Assembly (NCBI RefSeq): GCF_000143415.4
Contig: NW_003314295.1
Location: 310,001 to 374,000 of the forward strand
From: Selaginella moellendorffii
Taxonomy: Eukaryota; Streptophyta; Lycopodiopsida; Selaginellales; Selaginellaceae
Reading direction: 5' to 3'
DNA length: 64,000 nucleotides
Shown here: one piece after another, positions 11,078 to 21,899 of the stretch
How positions within the stretch are numbered: position 1 is the stretch's first letter
Layout: each line of letters starts with the position of its first letter
The notes under the pieces: generated by a model
The model's database searches: none
What the model was told of the DNA's origin: nothing
Seen by the model: the letters and a program-made list of their open reading frames with translations, nothing else
Program-made: the position numbers and the translations under genes

Positions 11078-12046
11078 ATGGAGCAGCACAAGCAAGCTCT
11101 ACTCTGGGCGCTGCTCCTCATTCTCGCCAGCGGTCTCATTCTCACTGCCGTGGGCCTCACCAAGAACCTGACGCTGCTGCTCAACAATTACCCAAACTTC
11201 AAGCGCTTCAACACGCTGCTCACCACTAGCGGCGTGGTCGACCAGGTCAATCCCATGCTCACCGCCACCCTCTTCATCCCGGAGAACAACACGCTCCTCA
11301 ACGACTTCATCTACGACATGGGCAAGCACCCCAGCGAGGAGAAGCTGGCGGACCTGGTGCGCTACCACATCTCCGACTTCTACATCGAGTCCGAGTTCCT
11401 GGCGGTGCGCCGCAACTTCTCATCGCCCATCAAGACACTCTTCCGGGAGCGCCCCTACGAGGAGACGCTCCACTTCCGCTGGCTGCAGCTCAACGTCGAC
11501 AACCACGGCGTTGCCACGCTCTCCAGACCGCCACACCAGTCGCCGCCGCTGGCTACCATCCTCCGGAACGTCGTCCAGGAGCCCTTCTCCATCACGGTCT
11601 ATGCCATCGACCGGGTGCTGGAGCCGGAGGGCTTCCTTCCGCCACCGCCGCCACCGCCACCTTCACCGCCGCCACCATCACCGCCGCCGCCTCCGCCTCC
11701 ACCCCCGTCGCCACCACCACCACCACCACCTTCACCACCTCCTCCTTCGCCACCGCCGCCACCCTCACCACCTCCTCCTTCGCCACCGCCACCGCCCTCA
11801 CCGCCTCCTCCTTCGCCGCCACCCCCACCTTCACCGCCACCACCTTCGCCACCCCCGCCACCTTCACCACCACCGCCGCCACCACCGTCGCCGCCTCCGC
11901 CACACCCGCCGGCCCCACCTGCCTTTCTTCCAGAGAGTGAGGATGGCATTCCGCCGCCACAGTCTCTGGCCATGCAAAGATTCCATAGAAGTGTTCTCGC
12001 CTCCACATTAGTGTCTCTTTTGGCGATGCTGCTACTCAAATTTTGA
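11078..12046 (+). CDS. FAS1-domain / extensin-repeat hybrid cell-wall glycoprotein, probably GPI-anchored
   Basis: A single exon of 322 residues. Residues 1-26 form a signal peptide (hydrophobic core ALLWALLLILASGLILTAV). Residues about 30-185 form one fasciclin (FAS1) domain with the strand TATLFIPENNTLL, the central VRYHISDFYI containing the conserved YH, and three N-glycosylation sites (NLT, NNT, NFS). Residues about 189-280 are almost pure Ser-Pro(4-8) blocks, the extensin pattern that plants hydroxylate and arabinosylate. The end (ASTLVSLLAMLLLKF) is a GPI-anchor-like tail. Fasciclin-like arabinogalactan proteins usually carry Ala/Thr/Ser-Pro AGP motifs, so a pure extensin block is unusual. 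The repeat coding is rich in CCG/CCA/CCT and prone to slippage. Its 3' end overlaps that of the downstream ABC transporter. Confidence 0.85.
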   Translation: MEQHKQALLWALLLILASGLILTAVGLTKNLTLLLNNYPNFKRFNTLLTTSGVVDQVNPMLTATLFIPENNTLLNDFIYDMGKHPSEEKLADLVRYHISDFYIESEFLAVRRNFSSPIKTLFRERPYEETLHFRWLQLNVDNHGVATLSRPPHQSPPLATILRNVVQEPFSITVYAIDRVLEPEGFLPPPPPPPPSPPPPSPPPPPPPPPSPPPPPPPSPPPPSPPPPPSPPPPSPPPPPSPPPPSPPPPPSPPPPSPPPPPSPPPPPPPSPPPPHPPAPPAFLPESEDGIPPPQSLAMQRFHRSVLASTLVSLLAMLLLKF

Positions 12047-12057
12047 TCGAAGAATGG

Positions 12058-12063
12058 AATAAA
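12058..12063 (+). terminator. Poly(A) signal AATAAA of the FAS1/extensin gene
   Basis: A canonical AATAAA lies 12 bp after the FAS1 stop and 23 bp before the stop codon of the convergent ABC transporter. Cleavage 10-30 bp downstream would put the transcript end at or inside the neighbour's coding region. Confidence 0.5.
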
Positions 12064-12085
12064 ACTATGTTTGAAAATATCGTTA

Positions 12086-15000
12086 TCACCTGGTCTGGAA
12101 ATTCAGCACCTTGATGCAGAATGCGAACATGGCCGCAAAGAAGATGCTGAATCCCATTACCACGCCTGCTATGACTCCCAGGAAATCGTAGTGGAAGCCG
12201 AAGTACTCCTCCAAGAACACATTCACCGGTTTAACTTCACCACCGGGTAGTAGCAAGTCCTTCGTCACGTCTCCGTATTGCGAGGTGAAGAGGCCGTTCA
12301 CGGTCCAGGCAACGGGACATATCCAGTAGTACCACGTCCACCACTTCGGAATTTTCTGGAAGAAGAATAATGTCACGGGTTCCTCGAGCAAGCCTATCGG
12401 AAAGAACTTACAGGATAAGGGATGAGGAAGCCGGCAAAGAGGTTGAAAAGCGAGTAGAAAGCCGAGCTGAGGATGGCTGCAACTTGATGGTTTGGAGTCA
12501 TGGACACGGACATGAGCCCGTAGTACGTGAAGTACATGAAAGTGAAGAACGTAAAGAAGAGGTACCAGAAGAACTTTGCAGGGCTCCACTCGAACGACAT
12601 CATGGAATATATGATGGGGCAGTAGATCAAGCTCTGGACGGCGAGGTAAGGGATTTCGATCAAAACCTGGAAGCAGAAGCTATGTTTCAGCAGCTAAACA
12701 TGTAACACCAATTACCTGTGCCATTGCGTATGGCAGTGCGGAGTACATTCCAGCCGCTCGCTCTCGGTAGAATACGGTTCTCTCCGTGGAAACCACAGGC
12801 TGAACTGTGGAGCAATTCTGTACTCCGAGGACAATAACGGCGCCATACATTGCTCCCATCACTGTGAAAAGGTCTCCTTGAGCACCTCTGTGGACAAAAA
12901 AGAAAAGGTGCGGTTTTAGTATCTCTTCTAGTGAACAAACACTGACGTTTTCTCTCCACGTTTCCAGAAAATGCTACCATAGAGCAGGGCAGCAATCAGA
13001 GTGAAGATTAAACGGACGCAGTTGTAATCCGGGCTTCTCCAGTAAGTCCAGTACTGCTTCCACAAGCAGGATTTTAGCTGCCCGAACAATGACTGCGTGT
13101 ACTTCGTTGGAAAATACAAGTCCGCATCTTCCGGTTTGGGCGAGCTCAGCTCCTTGACGAGAGATTTGTTTCTCCTGTACAAACGACCATAAGAATCTAG
13201 CTATCAATATTTTTATACGTACTGATAAAGTTCTGACTTGATATATATATCTGCAAAGTCAACTCCTAGGCGTTGTTCGGATGGAAGAGATGTTACTTCC
13301 AGCATCCAAGTAGCAGGGTTGTACCTGTGAGGAATTTTTGGAACTCCGGGAATAGCCTGAATGAAAAAAGGAAAAAGAACGTTTAGCGCCATAGCCAGGC
13401 TTGGCATTACCTCGAAGTACTCGATCAATTTTTGGGAATCTTTCCCAAGCGGACCGGCGTAGATGACTTGACCTCCTCTTTTTAACAGGAGCAGCTGGAT
13501 GCAAAATCTAAAGATCAACACCGCAGGAAAAAAGAAAGGGGAGAACACACCTCGTCAAATGCCTCAAAAATGTCTATGCTGGGCTGATGTATGGTGCATA
13601 CCACTGTTCGGCCTGTATCCACCGTATTTCGAACAGTTCTCATCACAATAGCAGCAGCCCTTGCGTCCAGTCCAGATGTTGGCTCGTCCATGAATATAAT
13701 TGACGGATTTGCGACAAGCTCAACAGCAATGGTTAGCCGCTTTCTCTGCTCAGTTGAAAGACCAGAGACACCAGGTAGACCGACGATGCTATTTCGTAAG
13801 TTGTCGAGCTCGACAAGCTCCATCACCTCTTCAACAAAGCTCTGCAAGAAAAGGCAATAGTCGACTTAAAACGCAATTGGAAGGAAATTTTCTGACCCAC
13901 CATTTTGTCTTCGGAACTGATGTTCGGTGCCAATCTTAGCCATGCAGAAAACAGCAAGGACTCGTGAACTGTGACCTGAGGAGAATGAATATCATTCTGC
14001 TCACAATATCCAGAAATACGGGCAAAGGTCTCTTGATTTTTTGGAAAGCCGGAAATCTTGATGTCTCCGTCTATGTAGCCACCTGTTTTCCGTCCGGCTA
14101 GAACGTCCATGAGAGTCGTCTTTCCAGCACCACTTACGCCCATCAAAGTTGTCAACACGCCGGGACGAAAGGAACCTGTTATATCCTTTAGAAGACGCAG
14201 CTTATCATCGGTTATGCCCTGCTCTTTCATTTCCTGCATTTCAACAATCACTGGGATGGTTTCTAGTACAATATGGCAGACTCACCACAGGCATATCGAT
14301 GGAATAGCTAATCTCACTGAAAGAAATTGACAGCGCTTTAAATGGAAGTCTCATGCCACGTTTCGGCATTAAGCCTCTGGCATCTTCCAAATCCACGTCG
14401 TTGCCGTTTGGAAGATTTTGAGGATAAGTAATATCGAGAGCTGCGTTAGTTTAGCATAATTTGCGTCAGTGGAAAAAGCAAGGAAGAAAATTCTTACCGA
14501 CTCTGTTGCCATCAAAACTTGAAAGAGAACGAGAGGATGAACGTGAACTTGCTAACGGTTTTGCGACGCCTGAATCTTGGATTTCCTGACTTGCTTCAAT
14601 TTCCGCTAATGTCTCATGCGACCGTGCAACCTGATGCTTACCCAAAGCTACAAAATGAAAAACAATTGTTAGTGGCAGATAAACAAGTCAAAAGCAGAAC
14701 TTACGATTTAAATACGTAAGCGCCAAAGTAAATAAAACGTTGAAGAGACACATAAAACCAACCATAGCTCCAACACCAATCCAATACCAATATCCTCTCG
14801 CAAAGAAACCACGCTCTTTTAGAACAGTGGCACCAATGGTGGAAGTTCCATTGAAAGGCTGCACGAAAACTGACTTTTAAGTCATCACTTTTATCTTTAC
14901 TAACCTTATCCCAGCGAGGAGAAAGCATCTCGTTTACAGAAATGGCATTTTCAGCATACGGGAGTGGGTTCATCCAATATCCCCAAATCCACCAGTTGGG

Positions 15001-17642
15001 AATATGATCTGAAATAACTTGCAACTGTTAAGGCAGAATCAAAAACATAAAAAAGGTACACTCGCCTCGGGGAATCAAAAACCCACTTAAAACCACAAAT
15101 AGAAGAATAAGCAACGAGCCCCCAGTATTTGCAACGACCATAGTTCGGCAGACACCGGCAATAAGCCGGAAAAGCGATGAGGACATCTGGTTTACAAGAA
15201 GCATCAGTAAAACATGTCGAAAAAACTTTCCCGCTGCTGGTGAATATCCAATCACGTAGTACGTTATACACGTCCAAACGGAAACTTCGACGAGTGACAG
15301 AGGCAGCCGGAGCACGAATTGTGGTAAACTGACTGCCCATGCCGGATAAAACAGCAAATCTCTCTGTTTAAAGAAGACAGGTAGCCGAAGAATGGTCATC
15401 GGTAGTTCTGACATGCCGTTGAACATAACCGCGAGCAGTCCATAAAACAAGGCCCCCAAATAAACAGTTGCATTATCGATGGTATCACCTTTTAGTTCCG
15501 TCCTTAAGAAGACAGTCGAAGTGATACAAGCCACAAAAACTATCTGTGAGAGAAGAACAGACATAAAGCACCACTAAACAAAATTGCGGACCAACTCACC
15601 TGTATAGTTTTAACGATATGGACAAAAGAGTGTCGTTTCATAAGTAGCCACTCCCTTTGGAAGGATATTTTGAACATCTCTGTCTTGCTGATAGAGTACT
15701 TTTCGTGAACTAACGCAGCTGGATGGCACTTCGACCTGTCAAAGGAGCAAGATAACTCTTCGGCAAGCTTCTGTCCAACGTGAAATTTCTTAAAACGTTC
15801 AGAAAACTCTTTTACTGTGATGTAGCGGTAAGGCACTTGCTTATCGGCCCAGTACTGTGCCTGATCCTTCCTGGATGTTACCTATCATGCGACGAGATAG
15901 AAGTTAACACCTTGAGAAAGAAACGCGGTGAGAGCTTACCTCTTGCAGAAAATCAGCCGTATCCTTGCGTTCGGGACATTTGAACCCGCATTCTTCAAAG
16001 AACTCTATGACGTACTCTCGAGGCCCGTGGTAGACCACCTGTCCTTCAGATAGTAAAAGGACGTCGTCGAACAAGTTGTACGTCTCTGGAGCCGGTTGCA
16101 GAAGAGACATGAATAGAGTTCCCTCGAGCACATGAACAAACTGCTGCATGCATTTTACAATCTGGAACGTTGTCGAGCTATCAAGGCCTGTCGAAATCTC
16201 GTCCATGAACAACGTCTTCGTCGGGCCAACAATCATCTCTCCTGTAGTCACACGCTTCTTTTGTCCTCCTGAGATTCCTCTTCTCAGCTGATCGCCAACT
16301 ATAGTGTCCGCACACACGTCCAAGCTCAAAATCTACAAATCACAAACAGCAACGAAATCATATATTTGTAGCAAGTAGTCACTGTACCCTGAGTGTGTAA
16401 TCCGTCAGGATGCTGCTCTGAACTTTTTCCACTGCCGAGGCCTGCAAGAAGGAAATAGTAAACGAAAACTTAACTTCACAGGGACTCTTACTTTCATGTA
16501 GAGATCAATGTCGGGTTCTGGGACTATAGTCCTTTCCTTCTCACGCCTTATAAGTTCTGACAGGAGTTCTAGTTGGGAAGAGATTAACGCTTGTTGGACG
16601 TAAAAGGAGCTTACCATATCTTGTTCCGACGCCCTGAAAGCGTGCAGAAAACTCAAGCGTTTCCCTCACAGTCATCTCCCCATTGTGCAAGTCATGTTGG
16701 CTAATATAAGCAGAGGTCTTCTGCGGCACGAATTCTTGCAACTCGTGACCATTGTATGTGATTTTCCCGCTCGTCTATAAAATAGTTGCGACTGTCAGTG
16801 GACGTTCCTACTATAGATTACCTTAAGAGCAGGATCCAATCTTCCGGCCAAAGCAAGAAGAAGAGTTGTTTTGCCGGAGCTTGGTGGACCAAGCAAAAGC
16901 GTCATCCTTCACAAGGAAACACACTCAGCTAGATCATTGCAAGCACTTGAAACCTACCTTCCAGGTTTGATAATGCCGCTGACATCTTGGAGTATGGTTA
17001 GGTTCGATTCTTTCGTCCTTGAAATCTTAAGAAAATCAATGGCCGCCTACACATGTCTCATGTCAAAAATGAAAAATCGGGTACCTGGACTCACCTCTAG
17101 CATGTTCACAGCCGTGTTGTAAAGGGTAGGCAGCGCTCTGTTGCCAACGTAGCACTTAGCTTCCACTGTCAAATTCTCGTATCTCACTTCAACTGCTGGA
17201 ACATCGATCCCGACTCTGAAATGGCTCGATCAGTACAACCAGTGTCAACCACAGCAAGTAAAGATAGGACTCACTTATTGATCCTGTGCCTCAGCCTTTT
17301 GAGAAAAATCTCGTTGTCTTCTCCGGTCATTTGCACCAGCTTGTCTAAAAGGGCCTGACGCTCCGCGGGTCCTAACTTCCGAACGTCCACCTGCTGAAGA
17401 ACGTCCTGGCCCTCTGTATTCAAGCTCTTGAGCACTGAAGTTCTCAGGCGGTCGTATGTCCCGAGCTTCTCCAGAGCAGCCCATGTCAGAGCTTCTTCGT
17501 CGTTCTCCGCCGATAATGTTTGAGCCCTCGACGAGCTCCTCCTGCTACTAAAGTTGCGTATGCTCGGCCGCCTGCTCAAGCTTCTTGTCAGCCCAGACGC
17601 CCAAACATCCGCCGCTTCCAGATCAACTGTTTGCTGAGCCAT
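12086..17642 (-). CDS. Full-size ABCG (pleiotropic drug resistance) transporter
   Basis: A second intact PDR exporter, starting [17 protein letters not shown]. Its N-terminus is of the classic type, with serine/arginine-rich [19 protein letters not shown] and then [16 protein letters not shown]1 shows [17 protein letters not shown] and [16 protein letters not shown] (about 16290-16170). TMD1 has [22 protein letters not shown]2 has [20 protein letters not shown] (about 14140-14080) and [20 protein letters not shown] (about 13770-13700). TMD2 has [19 protein letters not shown], and the C-terminus is [10 protein letters not shown]. About twenty introns of 45-65 bp interrupt it. Signature motifs differ clearly from the 3.6-9.2 kb gene (LSTEQ here, LSVEQ there), so this is not a recent tandem copy. 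No AATAAA follows closely, so its 3' UTR should run into the FAS1 gene. The substrate is unknown. Confidence 0.93.
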
Positions 17643-18382
17643 CGCTTCGCAAACTCACGAGCTCAATCCTCGGCCTTCTCGGCCTAAAAATATACCGGTG
17701 TATGTTGCGAACTATCCGCAGAAAATCATATTTTTTTTGTCCTCTTTTCTTGTCCGTTCTCTCCTTGTTCTGTCTAGATGAAAGGGTGTTAGCTCTAGAA
17801 CTTACGAAAGAGAGAACGCTACCTCCTCTGACAGAAATTTTCTCTATTCTTTGACTCTTGCCAAGCTTGCCGGATTTGTTTGGCGTGTTGTCTTAAAGCG
17901 CGTTCCCTCAATTATTAGACACCCGGCTCTTTGGATGACACCTGAAGATCCGCAAAGTCAACAAGATGCTGGCACTGGTGGAAGGAAGCTTCAAACGATC
18001 CTGTTTCCAGAAGATCTCCCAAGACTTGCGCTGATGCTGGCGAAACGCCTGTGGCATCAATGTAACAAGGAAATTATTCAACTGGGAAGGAGATTCCTAC
18101 CTCGCGACGATCAACGGCCCAATCCACAGCTCAGAATCGACCAGCATTTGCCCCATCCCTGCCGCGGCGAGCTCCATCGATCTATAAACCCTAGCGCACG
18201 TCGAAAATATCCTTGTCAGCAAAGCCATTCAAATTAAGGCGCGAAGGGTTAAGCCCGCGTAGTCGAACCAAAACTGAGCTCGGTTTTCCATAAACCCCTC
18301 TTTAGTGTTGACTTTCATTTTTTTTATAACACAAGTAGACGCGTAGACCACAATTTTATAACACAAGTAGACGGTAAACTAC
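17643..18382. other. Intergenic region with a possible short minus-strand gene
   Basis: Upstream DNA of the ABC transporter. It contains the small open frame described at 17915-18177, a telo-box-like CCCTAG/TAGGGTTTA around 18184-18193, and a tandem repeat of TTTATAACACAAGTAGACG (starting about 18324 and 18355). Confidence 0.4.
17915..18177 (-). CDS. Possible small or truncated gene, function unknown
   Basis: On the minus strand an ATG at 18177 opens MELAAAGMGQMLVDSELWIG, followed by PLIVAR and a GTAGGA donor. A polypyrimidine stretch and ..CACAG acceptor come about 50 bp later, followed by an open frame (SPASAQVLGDLLETGSFEAS...) ending in two stops near 17915. The two exons do not join cleanly in the same frame. 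A telo-box-like TAGGGTTTA sits just upstream of the ATG, as in many plant housekeeping promoters. I do not recognise the protein. It may be the 5' remnant of a gene cut off on its downstream side. Confidence 0.25.
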
Positions 18383-19235
18383 AATTTCCATTCGACGGGG
18401 ATGCTTGTCGAGCATAGGTCCCAAGATTGAACAAGATTTTAGCAATGTAAAACAGACATAAAACGAAATTATGCGAAGGAAATTAAAAGCTGACCTCCTC
18501 CTCTGTTGCAAAGCTCACGTCCAATGAGGTACCCGCGCCAGTAGGGGAGTATCCATTTGGTGACAATGTTTGGCATCTACATCCGACCATGCTGTGGTTG
18601 CAAGTAGAGGCGAACCATCTTTATGTGCCAAATCGTACTGCTCCCCTCCATCCAGAAACAAAAGTATCCTTTCCTCCCTGGACTTGAGAAATTTATCCAA
18701 ATCTGCAGGCGAGTCAATACGCCCAATCTACTCAAGAGCATCGGCATCGTCGCTCAAGGAGAACTCGAGTGCAGCCCTGACCTGTGGAACGCGAGGAGAT
18801 TCGGCATTGCAGATGCATATGATCCTCAAGCCAGGAACGTTGACAGCAACAAATACTTTCTTGCAACCAAAGAACCATCCAACAGTACCACTGCCAAAGC
18901 CCGTAGAAAACGAATTTGTTTTCTATAATATCACGGACTTTTTATAAAAAAAATTCTCAGAAATCAAGGCGGACACCTGTGCTATTGATCGTAGGAAACA
19001 GGATTTACCTACGCCTTTTGTTCCTTCCAGGAGAGCTACGTTTCGTTCTCAAGTGCTACGCAGAAGTCCACCATCTTTTCCGCGAAGCTGGGTCTACAAA
19101 TGTAGTCGAACACTCTGGGCTACCTGGGTTTCACCACGTCACCTGGCGATGGATTTATGATCTTTCTGCAAAGCTCGTCGCAGCGATCCTGGATCGTCTT
19201 CTTGACGCTTAAAATCCTAACCCTTGTCAAATATA
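18383..19235 (-). pseudogene. Relic of the P-loop NTPase (Crinkler-like) gene
   Basis: The minus strand is a broken copy of the plus-strand gene at 30892-31620. Shared blocks include the CTTGTCGAGCATAGGTCCCA segment (about 18398), the Walker-B-like region (ERILLFLDGGEQYD), the stretch coding for SDDADAL, and the 5' flank with CTTGTCAAATATAG (about 19225). Indels shift the frame repeatedly, and the segment coding for GTKGVGKS is interrupted. It sits at the left edge of the segmental duplication. Confidence 0.7.
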
Positions 19236-19585
19236 GTATACTAAGTAACTTTAGTTATATCTATAAACCAAAATATTATCAGAGAAGAAGGAAATATGAC
19301 ACCTACGCCCACATTGACACACTCGCTCTCATTTCTCTTGCGCTCAATCTCTTCCTGATCACCAGGATCTTGATCCTGGTGTGGTCTGTGAGCTCGCACC
19401 TTGGGCTCCGGCGTGGAGCTCTACGCTGCATGCTATGATGAGTTAAATTTTTATTTTGACTCTTTTAATCACTACATTTGGAAACTTTAATGGTAGTATG
19501 TACAGCGGTTTTGGATTTGCAAGCATACTATTAGTAGGAATGTGATTTAAACAAACCTGGTCATATGATCAAATGACATCTAGCC

Positions 19586-19628
<43 letters not shown>

Positions 19629-19970
19629 AACCTCGGAGTTGTGCTCGCTTCCATGCTTAGTGATGAACAACAGACCACTTTCAACAAAACGACCAAGACT
19701 AGAGGGACCACAACGATGCATTGCATTCATGTAGATAGAGTCCCATGCTTCCACAAATGATAAACAACATAGCTTTTGTGGTTATTCATTCATTCACTCA
19801 TATACTATTTATAAATTATTTATTCATTTAAAAAAGTTGAAGACATTATACATTTTTAAAGATTGATGCTACGGAACCTATGAGTTGGCAGGACACCTAT
19901 TTGGACAGGCTTAACCGCTTCTCCTTGCAACTAGCATGGCGGCCATTCAAATTAAAAAAGTGGTACACTT
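19236..19970. other. Intergenic region with repeats
   Basis: No gene seen. Around 19262-19290 is a partial match to the arm of the large hairpin at 30639-30851 (AAAATATTATCAGAGAAGAAG). A compound microsatellite follows at 19586. The last part (19780-19970) is AT-rich and is probably the ALG10 3' flank. Confidence 0.45.
19586..19629. repeat. Compound microsatellite (CT)n(AC)n
   Basis: About ten CT units are followed directly by about thirteen AC units. This is a simple repeat, likely length-variable between individuals. Confidence 0.95.
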
Positions 19971-21795
19971 TCACCAAATAAATCTCTGGGTTCCCGGTTC
20001 GTGAGCCCAGTGGAATGGCTTCCAGAGGAAGAGCCTCATAGTCAGAGCGTTCACTGCCAAAAACTCCATAGCCACGAACCAAAACTTCCAAGAGCTCACT
20101 TGGAGCTTGGCGAAGCTGTGGAGAGCGACCAAGTAAAAGGGCACCGTGAAGTAGCGAAACTCCACCAGCGGAGCTGGGACTAGGACAGCAATCACAGCTC
20201 CGCAAAACGAAACTACCCAGAGCTTTTGGAGGAGAGGGGTCCTCACGCCGGCATCGCGGAGGTTTTCGAGCAACGAATGTATGATCGACCACCAGCAAAA
20301 GATATAGAGCGGTATGAGCAAGTACTTAACGGACCAGTGGGTCTGGATGATGTCCTTCCATATATAAAACGTGTAGTGTCGATTGTCAGCAATTAAGTAC
20401 GGGTGTGCCAAGCTGTGGAAACGCTTTAGTTTGTTAGTAAGAAACACGAGCTTTGGACAAGGTACCTGAAGAAATGGACCGCCACAATCGCGATGCTGGC
20501 AGTAGCAGCACCAGTGAGACATGCGAGCGCTGGAGTTTCTCTGAAAACTTGTCGTAGAGATGAAAACCTGTTTAGCGAGAGTTGCAGCGGTGCCAGCACT
20601 CCCGCGGTAAAAAGAGCGAAGTAGAGTGGCTGAGCAAAGTGTGGAGAAGCTCTGTGCGCGTCCTTTGCACCTACACGTAATGTTTGGAAGTGTTTGATAA
20701 ACCATTTGAACGGTCTTACCGACGACAATGCTGCCATTGTAGACAACGAAAGCCAAAAAGGCAAGGATAACGAGCACGAAAGGCGAAAACTGTCTAGCAG
20801 CAAACCACTTTCTCTGCCACGCATTCAGAATGGCGTCTTGTAAATCGCTGTGCCGACCTGAGTAAAAATGAGAACCAATACACACATGAACTGATAAGCC
20901 ATTTTACCAGTAAAATGCGTCGCGTGCTTTGTCTCAGCTGTTCTTCGTACACGTCTTCTTCTCAGAAACTTTGATTCAGAATATCTTTTGTCAGGAGTTT
21001 TCTCCGTATCATCAACTGCTTCCTCCTCTTTTGAAGACGAAATCCCCTCTTGCAAAAACTGTATCACTCCAACACAGAGACCAAAAACGGTCCAGACAGC
21101 ATTTGTTTGCCGGAACATTATTGCCAAGATAGAAAGCTGCAGCGTAAGAAAGGTTCTTAAGTAAAACTCTGGTATGAAACTTGATATGGATACTGACCGT
21201 AGCGGAAATCCAGTAGGATCTCTTCAAGCATGCCAAGTACATGGCCATCACGGCTGCTGTGGAGCCAACGTCGGTGTAATATAGAAACGTGAAAAACCAA
21301 TGCAAAGGATACAAAGCAAGTACCACGGATTTGAGAAGCAACGCTTTCTCGCTCACTTTCGGGTCGAGATGAAGCAAAATGCTCCGGAACAGACAAACAC
21401 ATACCAGTGACAAAAGTATATTGATGGATCTTAGAGCATTGAGAGTGCATAAATCCATCCCAGGAATCCACGAGACCATAGATTCAAAAACCAGTGATAC
21501 GAGGTATCTGGAAACAAAAACTCGTCACACAGATTTGGAAGGAGCGAGAGAGAATGACGAACTTACAATCCTGGCAGCGTTGTGATCATAGGATCCCAAG
21601 TATAAAAATCCCTTTTGCAGTAGCGCTGAGCTTGCGGGACGTGGAAAATCTCGTCCTGGAGCAAGGTAGAAATTCTCAGTAGCTACATCTCAAAATATAG
21701 TTTACCATGTAAGGATCCGGAACGATGCCATTGACGAGATACGCTACTGGTAGCGCGAATGCGAGCAGTGTCGCGATGAGCACAAGGATCGACAT
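19971..21795 (-). CDS. ALG10: ALG10-type dolichyl-P-Glc alpha-1,2-glucosyltransferase
   Basis: The ER-membrane enzyme that adds the last glucose to the dolichol-linked oligosaccharide before N-glycosylation. The start is [20 protein letters not shown] (one membrane segment). After a short intron comes the family hallmark: [13 protein letters not shown], then [15 protein letters not shown]. The chain continues with several hydrophobic segments, an [15 protein letters not shown] region, a basic loop (FLRRRRVRR) and the conserved [19 protein letters not shown]. It closes with [17 protein letters not shown] and ends FIW. All exons join in frame across short introns, and nothing is missing. A broken copy of its 5' half lies at about 33.2-33.86 kb. 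It is downstream of, and in the same orientation as, the Rab escort gene. Confidence 0.93.
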
Positions 21796-21899
21796 GAGCG
21801 GCGACTCGAGCTAAACTCCAGGCATTCTAGTCTAGAACTTCCATGAACCCTAAAAATGCCAATCTGGGTTTTAATCAAGTGTTACTTACATTTAACATG

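Noticed and set aside
11511-12011. Long histidine/arginine- and glycine/valine-rich open frames over the FAS1 gene on both strands.
   Set aside because: These are shadows of the Ser-Pro repeat in other frames. The signal peptide, FAS1 domain and GPI tail all lie in the 11078-12046 frame.
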